From Fluviibacter sp964498255 (GTDB taxonomy: Bacteria > Pseudomonadota > Gammaproteobacteria > Burkholderiales > Rhodocyclaceae): a stretch of DNA of 42,022 bases. The stretch is taken from the NCBI GenBank assembly GCA_964498255.1, contig CAZCGW010000017.1, forward strand, positions 1-42,022. Direction: 5' to 3'. A program made the position numbers and the translations under genes. The first letter of the stretch is position 1. Every line of letters starts with the position of its first letter. Below, piece after piece: positions 8,442 through 16,303 of the stretch. The notes under the pieces were generated by a model. That model searched no databases and was not told the DNA's origin. It saw only the letters and a list, made by a program, of their open reading frames with translations.

Positions 8442-8513
8442 AAAAAGCTCCGGTGGCCGCCGGCACTGCCGGCATGGAGGAAATGATGAAGGACGCGTTA
8501 AACTGTGCTCTAA

Positions 8514-8562
8514 GGCATAGTAATAACTTGAAAATTCTAACATGGCATAGTCTTTCTATGCC
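8514..8562. promoter_or_regulatory. Three GGCATAG motifs, candidate operator between tyrB and uvrB
   Basis: GGCATAG occurs at 8514-8520 and 8544-8550, start points 30 bases apart, and its inverse CTATGCC at 8556-8562. The last two form a perfect 7-base inverted repeat with a TCTTT spacer. The cluster lies between the divergent starts of the aminotransferase and uvrB. The sequence is seen directly; an operator role is inference and no known regulator site matches. Confidence 0.45.
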
Positions 8563-8589
8563 GCCTGTGCTGCAACAGAGAAATACTTA

Positions 8590-10686
8590 ATGACGACCGC
8601 TTCTGCTTCAATTTCCGAACTGGCCTCAGCGTCTCCATCAAAGGTGGTGACATTTGATGGTAGCCCATTCCGTTTACACCAGCCGTTTCCGCCAGCGGGC
8701 GACCAGCCTGTAGCCATTGAGCAGCTGACGGCAGGCCTGGAAGATGGTCTATCTTTTCAGACCTTGCTGGGCGTAACCGGCTCTGGAAAGACTTACACCA
8801 TGGCCAATGTGATTGCCCGTAGTGGCCGTCCTGCCTTGGTTTTGGCACCCAACAAGACATTGGCGGCCCAGCTGTATGCCGAGTTCAAGGAGTTCTTTCC
8901 GGAAAACGCGGTTGAATACTTTGTTTCCTATTACGACTATTACCAGCCGGAAGCCTACGTGCCCAGTCGTGACCTATTCATTGAAAAAGACTCGTCAATT
9001 AACGAACATATCGAGCAGATGCGTTTATCAGCCACCAAAAGCCTGATTGAACGCACCGATTGCATCATTGTTGCTACCGTTTCCTGCATTTACGGTATTG
9101 GCGACCGTGACGAATATCATCAGATGATCATGCATGTGCGTGAGGGGGACAAGCTTGCGCAGCGGGATTTGCTCAAACGATTGGCCGAGATGCAGTACAG
9201 CCGTAACGAAATGGATTTTCAGCGTGGCACCTTCCGCGTCCGCGGTGATGTGATTGATGTGTTCCCAGCAGAACATGCCGAACATGCCTTGCGTATCGAA
9301 CTATTTGACGATGAAATTGAACGACTCCAGCTGTTTGATCCGCTCACGGGTGAAATTCGTCAAAGACTATCCCGCTTTACGGTGTATCCGTCTAGCCACT
9401 ACGTAACGCCTCGGGCAACTGTGCTGCGAGCATTAGAAGGCATCAAGGAAGAGCTTAATGTTCAGCGCGCATTTTTCCTTTCCGAAGCCAAGCTGGTGGA
9501 AGCGCAACGCCTTGAACAGCGAACCAAGTTTGATATCGAGATGCTGAATGAAGTAGGCTTCTGTAAGGGCATTGAAAACTACTCGCGTCATCTTTCGGGG
9601 CGGAATCCCGGAGATCCGCCACCGACGCTGATTGATTACCTGCCAGATAACGCATTGATTTTCATCGACGAATCACACGTTGCCATAGGGCAGGTGGGCG
9701 CCATGTACAAGGGGGACCGTTCGCGTAAGGAGAACCTGGTGAACTATGGCTTCCGATTGCCATCGGCATTGGATAACCGCCCGCTCAAGTTTGATGAGTT
9801 CGAGGAACGTATGCGCCAGGCGGTGTTTGTTTCCGCAACACCTGCTGCGTACGAGAAGGAACATGCCGGTCAGGTCGTGGAGCAGGTTGTACGGCCTACG
9901 GGTTTGGTTGACCCAGTAGTAGAAGTGCGGCCAGCGATCACGCAGGTGGATGATCTGCTGGGTGAGATCCGCAAGCGTGTCGCTCTGGATGAGCGCATTC
10001 TGGTGACAACGCTGACTAAACGTATGTCGGAAGACCTGACGGACTACCTGACTGAAAATGGCATCAAGGTTCGATACCTGCATTCGGATATTGATACTGT
10101 TGAGCGCGTCGAAATCATCCGTGACCTTCGCTTGGGTGTCTTTAACGTTGTGGTGGGCATTAACTTGTTGCGTGAAGGTCTGGATATCCCAGAGGTATCG
10201 CTGGTTGCGATTCTGGATGCGGATAAAGAAGGATTCCTACGTTCCGAAACTTCGCTGATACAGACCATTGGACGTGCGGCGCGACACCTGAACGGTACAG
10301 CCATTCTTTACGCAGATAAGATCACCGGTTCGATGCGGAGGGCTATTGATGAAACTGAGCGCCGCCGTCATAAACAGCTCGCGTTTAATGAAGCAAATGG
10401 CATTGTGCCGCGCGGTGTTAAGAAGCGTATCAAAGACATTATTGATGGCGTTTACACTACCGGTTATTCGGATTCGTCAGATGCGCAATCAATGCGTAAG
10501 GCTGCACAGACACGTAAACATTATGAGTCGATGTCTGAGAAGGAAGTCGCAGCCGAAATCCGTAAGCTAGAGCAGGCTATGCAACAGCATGCTAAAAATC
10601 TGGAGTTCGAGGCGGCAGCTCAGACTCGGGATCAATTGTTCCGGCTCAAGGAACAGCTGTTCGGTGCTGCGCCCAAGGGAGATTAA
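8590..10686 (+). CDS. uvrB: Excinuclease ABC subunit B
   Basis: UvrB is the damage-verifying helicase-like subunit of nucleotide excision repair and works with UvrA and UvrC (uvrC lies at 38170-40014). The 698-residue protein has Walker A GVTGSGKT at residues 61-68. The beta-hairpin region YYDYYQPEAYVPSRD that grips damaged DNA, the DEAD-like FIDESH and the helicase motifs VGINLLREGLDIPE and QTIGRAARH follow. A UVR domain that contacts UvrC ends the protein at about 655-690. The N-terminus is about 20 residues longer than in E. coli (Ser/Ala-rich), starting at the ATG at 8590. No good LexA box was found upstream. Confidence 0.97.
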   Translation: MTTASASISELASASPSKVVTFDGSPFRLHQPFPPAGDQPVAIEQLTAGLEDGLSFQTLLGVTGSGKTYTMANVIARSGRPALVLAPNKTLAAQLYAEFKEFFPENAVEYFVSYYDYYQPEAYVPSRDLFIEKDSSINEHIEQMRLSATKSLIERTDCIIVATVSCIYGIGDRDEYHQMIMHVREGDKLAQRDLLKRLAEMQYSRNEMDFQRGTFRVRGDVIDVFPAEHAEHALRIELFDDEIERLQLFDPLTGEIRQRLSRFTVYPSSHYVTPRATVLRALEGIKEELNVQRAFFLSEAKLVEAQRLEQRTKFDIEMLNEVGFCKGIENYSRHLSGRNPGDPPPTLIDYLPDNALIFIDESHVAIGQVGAMYKGDRSRKENLVNYGFRLPSALDNRPLKFDEFEERMRQAVFVSATPAAYEKEHAGQVVEQVVRPTGLVDPVVEVRPAITQVDDLLGEIRKRVALDERILVTTLTKRMSEDLTDYLTENGIKVRYLHSDIDTVERVEIIRDLRLGVFNVVVGINLLREGLDIPEVSLVAILDADKEGFLRSETSLIQTIGRAARHLNGTAILYADKITGSMRRAIDETERRRHKQLAFNEANGIVPRGVKKRIKDIIDGVYTTGYSDSSDAQSMRKAAQTRKHYESMSEKEVAAEIRKLEQAMQQHAKNLEFEAAAQTRDQLFRLKEQLFGAAPKGD

Positions 10687-10692
10687 CAAGCT

Positions 10693-11517
10693 CTAGTAAC
10701 GTTTCATAATTGCGCACATATCTGTGGCAATGCCACTTGCCAGATATTGCGTCACGGCTTTTGAGGCCTGAGCGAGTTCTGCTGCCTGTTGGGGGCTGGT
10801 TTTACTGTAATGATGCAGCGTGACAGAACCTGTGGTGCCAGAGTTATAGCCATATCGCCCAATCTGTTTAAGGCTGCGCGTTTCATAAACACGTACAAAG
10901 GCCGCACCTTCAAGCGTATCGTCTTTGAGACCGGAGCGGAGTTTAATGTTTGTCACGCCCGCCTGGACAAAGAAACGGTAGGGTGCTGCGTTTTCACGGA
11001 AACCTGAAGGCAGGGCGAGATGACTTTCACTCCAGTTGATTTTCGTGGGTTCCAGTGTGTCCTGATAGATAGCAGAGTCGATGCCACAGGTCTTAAGTTG
11101 GCCGGCAAGTTTTTGCGCGAAGTACACCGGTAGATTAACGGGCGCAATTGCTTGAGCCACATCCTGGCTATCAACATTTTTTGAGGCGCTTTCCTCTGCG
11201 TGAGAGGCCGCAGCGCTACCAGCGGTTGAACCGGCTAATCCACCAACAACCCCGGCAACGGGCCCTACAACCATGCTTCCCAGAAAACCACCGATCGTTG
11301 AAGTCTTGTCAGAAATATACGTCGTTTGAACAGCACCGCTTGGGATGATTAAGACTTGGTAGGATGTTTGTCGAATCGGCTGCGCAGCACTCTCATCAAC
11401 GACCTCGGCGGATTTGCCTGATTGGTTAATTTTGAAGGGCCCTGAGGCGCAGCCATAAAGGCAAGATCCCAGAGCAAAGGCTAGGAAGGACTTTAGAAAG
11501 GTGTGTTTACTAGGCAT
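10693..11517 (-). CDS. Putative lipoprotein of unknown function
   Basis: A 274-residue protein with a lipoprotein signal peptide: a basic start, a hydrophobic segment and the lipobox LYGC with the lipidated Cys23. Residues at about 75-106 form a glycine/alanine-rich stretch (GGFLGSMVVGPVAGVVGG) like the glycine-zipper segments of some outer-membrane lipoproteins. The rest is soluble and not recognised. It converges on uvrB with only 6 bases between the stops. The upstream side carries a 12-base palindrome and then the IS30 element, so the element was inserted just behind its promoter region. Confidence 0.75.
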   Translation of the reverse strand: MPSKHTFLKSFLAFALGSCLYGCASGPFKINQSGKSAEVVDESAAQPIRQTSYQVLIIPSGAVQTTYISDKTSTIGGFLGSMVVGPVAGVVGGLAGSTAGSAAASHAEESASKNVDSQDVAQAIAPVNLPVYFAQKLAGQLKTCGIDSAIYQDTLEPTKINWSESHLALPSGFRENAAPYRFFVQAGVTNIKLRSGLKDDTLEGAAFVRVYETRSLKQIGRYGYNSGTTGSVTLHHYSKTSPQQAAELAQASKAVTQYLASGIATDMCAIMKRY

Positions 11518-11538
11518 TGTCGGTATTGTGCACGTTTG

Positions 11539-11550
11539 CCATAATTATGG
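11539..11550. promoter_or_regulatory. Perfect palindrome upstream of the lipoprotein gene
   Basis: CCATAATTATGG is a perfect 12-base palindrome located 22 bases upstream of the lipoprotein start (minus strand) and 20 bases from the IS30 left end. The position fits an operator or promoter element, but the binding factor is unknown. Confidence 0.35.
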
Positions 11551-11570
11551 AACAATGTAACAAAACGTAG

Positions 11571-11590
11571 ATTCAAATTCGAAGTGCAAC
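11571..11590 (+). repeat. IS30 left terminal inverted repeat
   Basis: Left end of the element; the core CGAAGTGCAAC is identical to the core of the right end. A similar sequence, with the core GAAGTGCAACG, recurs at 41977-41996. Confidence 0.85.
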
Positions 11591-11661
11591 GTTGATTGAC
11601 CGGTTAAGCGGCTGAGGATGTTTTAGGATCACAGCTTCTTGACTCCCCAGTCGAAGTTGCC

Positions 11662-12615
11662 ATGAGCTACAAACACCTCAGCCAGAATGAACGTTATCAG
11701 ATTTACGCCTTGATGAAAGCCGGACATAACCAACTTGAGATAGCCCAGATCCTGGGCAGGCATCGCTCGACGATCAGTCGAGAGGTAGACCGGAACTCGG
11801 GTCTGAAAGGCTATCGCCCCAAGCAAGCCCAAGAACTGGCGTGCCAGCGTGCCGAAGGCTCGCGTAACGCACCTAGAGTCCCGGAAGCCACGCTTCAGGT
11901 CGCCGCTTACTTCCTGCGCCAGGACTGGAGTCCTGAACAGGTGGCTGGTCTTGTTCCTGTCAGTCACGAAACGCTTTACCGCTTCATCTATGCCGATAAA
12001 GCCCAGGGCGGTACTTTGTGGCGCAGCTTGCGCTGCCAGAAGAAGAAACGGAAGCGCTATGCCGGTGGACGAGACCGAAGGGGTCAGCTGCCTAACCGCC
12101 GCTCGATTCATGATCGACCCGCTGCCGTAGAAACCCGTTCCTGTGTCGGCCACTGGGAAGGCGATACTGTGATTGGCGCTGCTCACAAGCACGCCATCTT
12201 GACAGTTGTTGAACGCAAGAGTGGCTTTGCTGTGCTCTCCAAAGTGGAGAACAAGAGCTCGGAAGCTGTCAGTCAGGCCATCATTGATCGGCTTAAACCC
12301 TATGCCGCCAGAGTCATGACCCTGACCTATGACAACGGGAAGGAATTTGCCGATCATGCGCGGATTGATGATGAACTTGATTCAACCGGATACTTCGCCG
12401 ATCCCTTTGCCAGCTGGCAACGTGGGAGCAATGAGAACTTCAATGGCTTGTTACGGCAATACATTCCCAAGAAACGCCCTTTATCAACCGTCACAGATGC
12501 AGAACTGAAAATGATTGAAGACAAGTTAAACTTCAGACCAAGAAAAAGATTGGGATTCAGGACGCCGTACCAGGTGTTTCATGAATCCCTAAACCGTGTT
12601 GCACTTCGTGATTGA
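11662..12615 (+). CDS. IS30-family transposase
   Basis: A 317-residue transposase that catalyses cut and copy steps of the surrounding element. The N-terminal helix-turn-helix (LEIAQILGRHRSTISREVDR) lies at about residues 25-44 and should bind the terminal repeats. The catalytic DDE triad is complete: Asp168 in HWEGDTV, Asp224 in TYDNGKEF and Glu258 in GSNENFNG, with 33 residues between the second Asp and the Glu, the classical IS30 spacing. The reading frame is unbroken, so the element may still be active. Its stop overlaps the right terminal repeat. Confidence 0.96.
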   Translation: MSYKHLSQNERYQIYALMKAGHNQLEIAQILGRHRSTISREVDRNSGLKGYRPKQAQELACQRAEGSRNAPRVPEATLQVAAYFLRQDWSPEQVAGLVPVSHETLYRFIYADKAQGGTLWRSLRCQKKKRKRYAGGRDRRGQLPNRRSIHDRPAAVETRSCVGHWEGDTVIGAAHKHAILTVVERKSGFAVLSKVENKSSEAVSQAIIDRLKPYAARVMTLTYDNGKEFADHARIDDELDSTGYFADPFASWQRGSNENFNGLLRQYIPKKRPLSTVTDAELKMIEDKLNFRPRKRLGFRTPYQVFHESLNRVALRD

Positions 12616-12617
12616 AT
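12598..12617 (-). repeat. IS30 right terminal inverted repeat
   Basis: Right end of the element; read on the minus strand it gives ATTCAATCACGAAGTGCAAC, matching the left end except at three central bases. The transposase stop codon falls inside it. Confidence 0.85.
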
Positions 12618-12715
12618 TCGCCAAACATAAAGAAGTGAACACCCAATAAAAATAAGCTGCAGATCCGATGCGAGTGACTGCTGGCGTTAATAAGCGGTTC
12701 ACAAAGGGGGAGCGA

Positions 12716-13246
12716 ATGACGAGAGTGCTGTTCGTGTGTATGGGAAATATCTGCCGGTCGCCAACGGCGGAAGCCGTGTTTCGCCGCTTGGCAGCGCAGC
12801 GTGGTCTGCTTGGCGAGCTGGAAATTGATTCTGCCGGAACGCATGGTTATCACGTGGGTGAGACGCCGGATGCGCGTACGCAGCGCGCTGCGGCCGAGCG
12901 CAAATATGATTTATCCGAGATTCATGCGCGTAAGGTAGCGCCGGAAGATCTTGAGTACTTTGATCTGGTTTTGGCAATGGATCGGAGCAACCTGGATTCA
13001 TTGCGGAAGCTTTGTCCGTCAGATCGGTTGCACCGACTTAAGCTCTTTATGAGTTATGCCCGTCAGTTCGATGATGATGAAGTGCCTGATCCATATTACG
13101 GGCTAGCCCATGATTTCGATCTGGTGCTCGATATGATCGAAGATGCGGCGGAAGGTTTGCTCGACAGCGTGGTACGTGAACGTGGTAATCAGGAAACGGT
13201 GAAGTCAACGACTAAAGTCGGGACGGCCAAAGTGAAAGCCAGCTGA
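12716..13246 (+). CDS. Low-molecular-weight protein-tyrosine phosphatase
   Basis: A 176-residue phosphatase of the LMW-PTP family, which removes phosphate from tyrosine residues. The P-loop FVCMGNICRSP holds the nucleophile Cys8 and Arg14 (C-x5-R-S), and DPYYG at 125-129 supplies the general acid Asp125. The ATG at 12716 has a strong GGGGGAG at 12706-12712; an upstream in-frame ATG at 12668 is rejected. It is about 20 residues longer than typical members because of a basic C-terminal tail. No exopolysaccharide or tyrosine-kinase gene is nearby, so its substrate is unknown. The IS30 element ends about 100 bases upstream and may affect its promoter. Confidence 0.93.
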   Translation: MTRVLFVCMGNICRSPTAEAVFRRLAAQRGLLGELEIDSAGTHGYHVGETPDARTQRAAAERKYDLSEIHARKVAPEDLEYFDLVLAMDRSNLDSLRKLCPSDRLHRLKLFMSYARQFDDDEVPDPYYGLAHDFDLVLDMIEDAAEGLLDSVVRERGNQETVKSTTKVGTAKVKAS

Positions 13247-13263
13247 GTTTCTTAGTTCAAAGT

Positions 13264-13306
13264 CGTAAAAAAACCCCGCCTGAATTTATTCGGCGGGGTT
13301 TTTTAC
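13264..13306. terminator. Bidirectional intrinsic terminator
   Basis: An A7 tract, CCCCGCC, an AT-rich loop with a further short stem, GGCGGGG and a T6 tract form a strong hairpin. It lies between the 3' ends of the convergent phosphatase and rne genes and should stop transcription from both sides. Confidence 0.93.
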
Positions 13307-13322
13307 GGATGGACTCCCGAAA

Positions 13323-15893
13323 TTACTCTTTGCGGGTTTCGACCATTTGTAGCGGTTCTTCTACGACAACGGCTTTGACCCGCGGTGCACGTGGTTTGCG
13401 TACCGGTTTTTCAGTAGGGGCTGCTGCAACACTTGCACGTTTAACCGGATCGGTTTCAACCATCTGCAAGCCAACCGCTTCTAGCGATACTTGTGTCGGT
13501 GCAACAGGCGCTGGTTTCGGTGCTGGCTGAGGTGCAGGGGCTGATTCCACTACGGGTGTAGGAGCTGGAGCCTCAACGGGTGCTGGCGCTTGAGCGGCTG
13601 GTGCCGATTCAATAACCACAGGTGCGACAACAGGTGCAGCAGCAGGCGGAGGTGCTGAAGTGTGTGCTGAAGCTTCTGCAGTTTCATTGCGCTGTTCGCC
13701 AACGGTTTCGTTAGACGTTTCACCGTTCGCCGGTTGACGTTCACCACGCTCACGGCGGCCACCACGACGACCACGACGACGACCGTTGCCGCTGCCACCT
13801 TCAGTAGTAGTCGTTTCTGGCGTCACGCCTTCGGCATTCAACAGATCAGGATTCTCGGTCTGAGGCGCTGAAGCGTTTTCGTTGGCATTGTTGGGGCGAC
13901 GATCACGGCCACCACGACGGCGGTTGTTACCACCCGTGTTCTGACCTTCTTCGGTGCTAGCGCCCTCAACAGGCATTGTTGTGCGATCGCCACGGTTGTT
14001 GTTGCGACGGCCTTCCTGGCCTTCAGGGCGTGGGGTACGCTCAGCACGGCCTTGACGACCGCCGCGCTCGCCACGGGCCTGACGGCCTTCGCCATCACCA
14101 CTCTGGCGGCGACCATTGCCACGACCTTCGCGCGGCTCGCGCGGTGTGCGTGGACGGGCAACCTCAACCGGTGGTTTCTTCTTGTTGTCGCCACTGAGCC
14201 AGCTGAATAGCTTGGTCATGAAACCGGTTTTCTCTTCCGGCATCGGTTCTGGCGGCGTGGTTGACTTCATGGATACCGGTGCGGGAGCAGCAGGTGCCAC
14301 ATTACGAATGGCCGCTGTTGGGCGGTTCTGATTTTTCTGTTGTTCTGTCGCGTAGGCAGGAATTTCTGTCAGCGACTGATCAACCATCTTGTAGGAAGGT
14401 TCACGAACATCATCCTGATTCAATTCGTCGTGACGCAGACGCTGAATGTGGTGTGCTGGTGTTTCCAGGTGTTTGTTAGGCAGCAGCAGAATGGTGATCT
14501 TGTGACGCAGCTCGATCGCCTGGATATCTGCACGCTTTTCATTCAGCAGGAAGGTAGCAACATCCACCGGTACCTGTGTATGAACAGCGGCCGTGTTTTC
14601 CTTCATCGCTTCTTCTTCAAGAATCCGGAGGATATGCAGGGCGGCTGATTCGGTAGAACGGATATGGCCTGTGCCGGTACAGCGTGGACAGGTGATATAC
14701 GAGGTTTCGGCTAGGGCTGGGCGCAGACGCTGACGCGACAGTTCCAGCAGACCGAAGCGGCTGATCTTGCTGGTTTGTACGCGGGCACGGTCATGATGCA
14801 GAGCATCTCGCAGGCGGTTTTCAACTTCGCGCTGGTTGCGGGCGCTTTCCATGTCGATGAAGTCGATAACGATAAGACCACCCAAGTCACGCAAGCGAAG
14901 CTGGCGGGCGATTTCGTCGGCCGCTTCCAGGTTCGTCTTTAGCGCAGTCTCTTCAATGTCGCTACCCTTGGTCGAGCGGCCCGAGTTAACGTCAACGGAC
15001 ACCAATGCTTCGGTGTGATCGATGACGATGGCACCACCGGCCGGCAGGTTGACCTGACGGGCGTAGGCCGATTCGATCTGATGTTCGATCTGGAAGCGTG
15101 AAAACAGCGGCACATCATCGTGATAACGCTTCACACGATTGACGTTGCCTGGCATCACCTGGCTCATGAAAGCCTGGGCTTGTTCGAAAATGTCATCCGT
15201 ATCGATGAGGATTTCACCGATATCTGCCTGGAAGTAATCGCGAATGGCGCGAATGACTAGACTACCTTCCTGGAAAATTAGCAGTGGTGCGACATTGTCT
15301 TTAGCGACCGAATCAATCGCCGTCCAAAGCTGCATCAGATAGTTCATATCCCATTGCAGTTCTTCAGCAGTGCGGCCAATTGCGGCTGTACGTGCGATCA
15401 GGCTCATGCCTTCTGGCACAGACAGTTGCGCCATGGCATCACGCAGTTCAGAGCGGTCATCGCCCTCTACGCGACGTGAAACACCGCCGCCGCGTGGGTT
15501 ATTCGGCATCAATACCAGGTAGCGGCCAGCCAGAGACACATAAGTGGTGAGGGCGGCGCCTTTGTTGCCACGCTCGTCCTTATCGACCTGAACGATCAGT
15601 TCCTGACCTTCTTTCAGGGTTTCCTGCATCTTGGCACGGCTGCCTTCGCCATTGGGTGCGTAGTACTCACGGGCGATTTCTTTGAAAGGCAGAAAGCCAT
15701 GACGCTCGGCGCCGTAATTAACGAACACCGCTTCTAGCGATGGTTCGATACGGGTAATAACGCCTTTGTAGATGTTGCTTTTACGCTGTTCTTTAGCAGC
15801 GGATTCGATGTCGAGGTCGATCAGTTTCTGACCTTCGACAATCGCGACGCGCAGTTCTTCAGCTTGCGTCGCATTAAATAGCATGCGTTTCAT
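13323..15893 (-). CDS. rne: Ribonuclease E
   Basis: RNase E is the main endonuclease of mRNA decay and rRNA/tRNA processing and scaffolds the degradosome. The 856-residue protein has an S1 domain at about 36-120, the 5'-sensor/RNase H-like region, and the DNase I-like catalytic domain with Asp301 (SVDVNSG) and Asp344 (IVIDFIDM). The zinc link CPRC has Cys402 and Cys405. From about 590 on it is disordered: arginine-rich blocks (RGGRRERGER) that should bind RNA, then a Pro/Ala-rich stretch, and the motif LQMVET twice, at 809 and 848. The start at 15893 gives the family N-terminus MKRMLFNATQ and has GGAG upstream; the frame stays open 71 codons further upstream. Confidence 0.96.
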   Translation of the reverse strand: MKRMLFNATQAEELRVAIVEGQKLIDLDIESAAKEQRKSNIYKGVITRIEPSLEAVFVNYGAERHGFLPFKEIAREYYAPNGEGSRAKMQETLKEGQELIVQVDKDERGNKGAALTTYVSLAGRYLVLMPNNPRGGGVSRRVEGDDRSELRDAMAQLSVPEGMSLIARTAAIGRTAEELQWDMNYLMQLWTAIDSVAKDNVAPLLIFQEGSLVIRAIRDYFQADIGEILIDTDDIFEQAQAFMSQVMPGNVNRVKRYHDDVPLFSRFQIEHQIESAYARQVNLPAGGAIVIDHTEALVSVDVNSGRSTKGSDIEETALKTNLEAADEIARQLRLRDLGGLIVIDFIDMESARNQREVENRLRDALHHDRARVQTSKISRFGLLELSRQRLRPALAETSYITCPRCTGTGHIRSTESAALHILRILEEEAMKENTAAVHTQVPVDVATFLLNEKRADIQAIELRHKITILLLPNKHLETPAHHIQRLRHDELNQDDVREPSYKMVDQSLTEIPAYATEQQKNQNRPTAAIRNVAPAAPAPVSMKSTTPPEPMPEEKTGFMTKLFSWLSGDNKKKPPVEVARPRTPREPREGRGNGRRQSGDGEGRQARGERGGRQGRAERTPRPEGQEGRRNNNRGDRTTMPVEGASTEEGQNTGGNNRRRGGRDRRPNNANENASAPQTENPDLLNAEGVTPETTTTEGGSGNGRRRGRRGGRRERGERQPANGETSNETVGEQRNETAEASAHTSAPPPAAAPVVAPVVIESAPAAQAPAPVEAPAPTPVVESAPAPQPAPKPAPVAPTQVSLEAVGLQMVETDPVKRASVAAAPTEKPVRKPRAPRVKAVVVEEPLQMVETRKE

Positions 15894-16303
15894 ACGTGGT
15901 GCTCCAAAAGCACCGGCACGGGCATTCCCGTTGGCAGGGTCACTGCGTTGTAACTGTGTCTTTCCGCGCGGCGTGCTCTCAGGGCGAGGCAGGGGATATC
16001 CTGTGTGGATCCCAAGCCGGACGTTCGGATAAGGCCAATCAATTACGACCGACAGGTCATACATCTTGGGACGCATAACCTGCCGTTGCTGCATTCGGGA
16101 CTGCATACGCCGGGCGTGTGTCAGTCGGTGACGGCCGCTTGTGTTCGTCTGGGCGGGTCGTCATAGCCCGGTCTGGCTGCGCCGGATGGTCACGAATCAC
16201 GAACGCGTGGATCGACGATCTCGGGTCGGAATCCGGGCAGATCGATCCGGTTTTACACCCGGGAGGCGACCTGCTGGCAGCACAAACGTGTAGAGTATAA
16301 GGC
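15894..16303 (-). promoter_or_regulatory. rne leader / divergent rne-rluC promoter region
   Basis: This 410-base stretch without an annotated gene separates the divergent rne and rluC starts, as in E. coli, where a long rne leader mediates autoregulation. On the minus strand, TATACT (16294-16299) is a fair -10 candidate for rne, with only a poor -35. That would give a leader of nearly 400 bases. The frame of rne stays open from 16106 to 15894, but no ribosome-binding site supports translation there. The promoter of rluC must also lie here, because its ATG is at 16304. Confidence 0.55.
15898..15914 (-). promoter_or_regulatory. Hairpin enclosing the rne ribosome-binding site
   Basis: On the minus strand GGTGCT, a TTTGG loop and AGCACC form a perfect 6-base-pair hairpin whose loop and 3' arm contain the GGAG ribosome-binding site of rne, 4 bases before the ATG. 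Folding would restrict ribosome access. A role in autoregulation by RNase E is inference. Confidence 0.6.

Larger units (their letters stand above)
11571..12617 (+). mobile_element. IS30-family insertion sequence, complete
   Basis: The element is about 1.05 kb. Its 20-base ends ATTCAAATTCGAAGTGCAAC (11571-11590) and, inverted, 12598-12617 match at 17 of 20 positions, with the shared core CGAAGTGCAAC. A single intact IS30-type transposase gene fills the interior. No target-site duplication of 2-3 bases is evident next to these ends, so the exact boundaries may differ by a few bases or the duplication may have been lost. It separates the lipoprotein gene from the tyrosine phosphatase gene and disrupts neither. 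Confidence 0.88.

Noticed and set aside
8565..8578. LexA-like box before uvrB (CTGT..ACAG)
   Set aside because: CTGT and ACAG are separated by 6 bases instead of the 8 of the E. coli consensus, so SOS control cannot be claimed from it.
11629..12357. Long minus-strand open frame opposite the transposase
   Set aside because: It is the antisense of a conserved transposase gene with intact DDE motifs, and has no features of its own.
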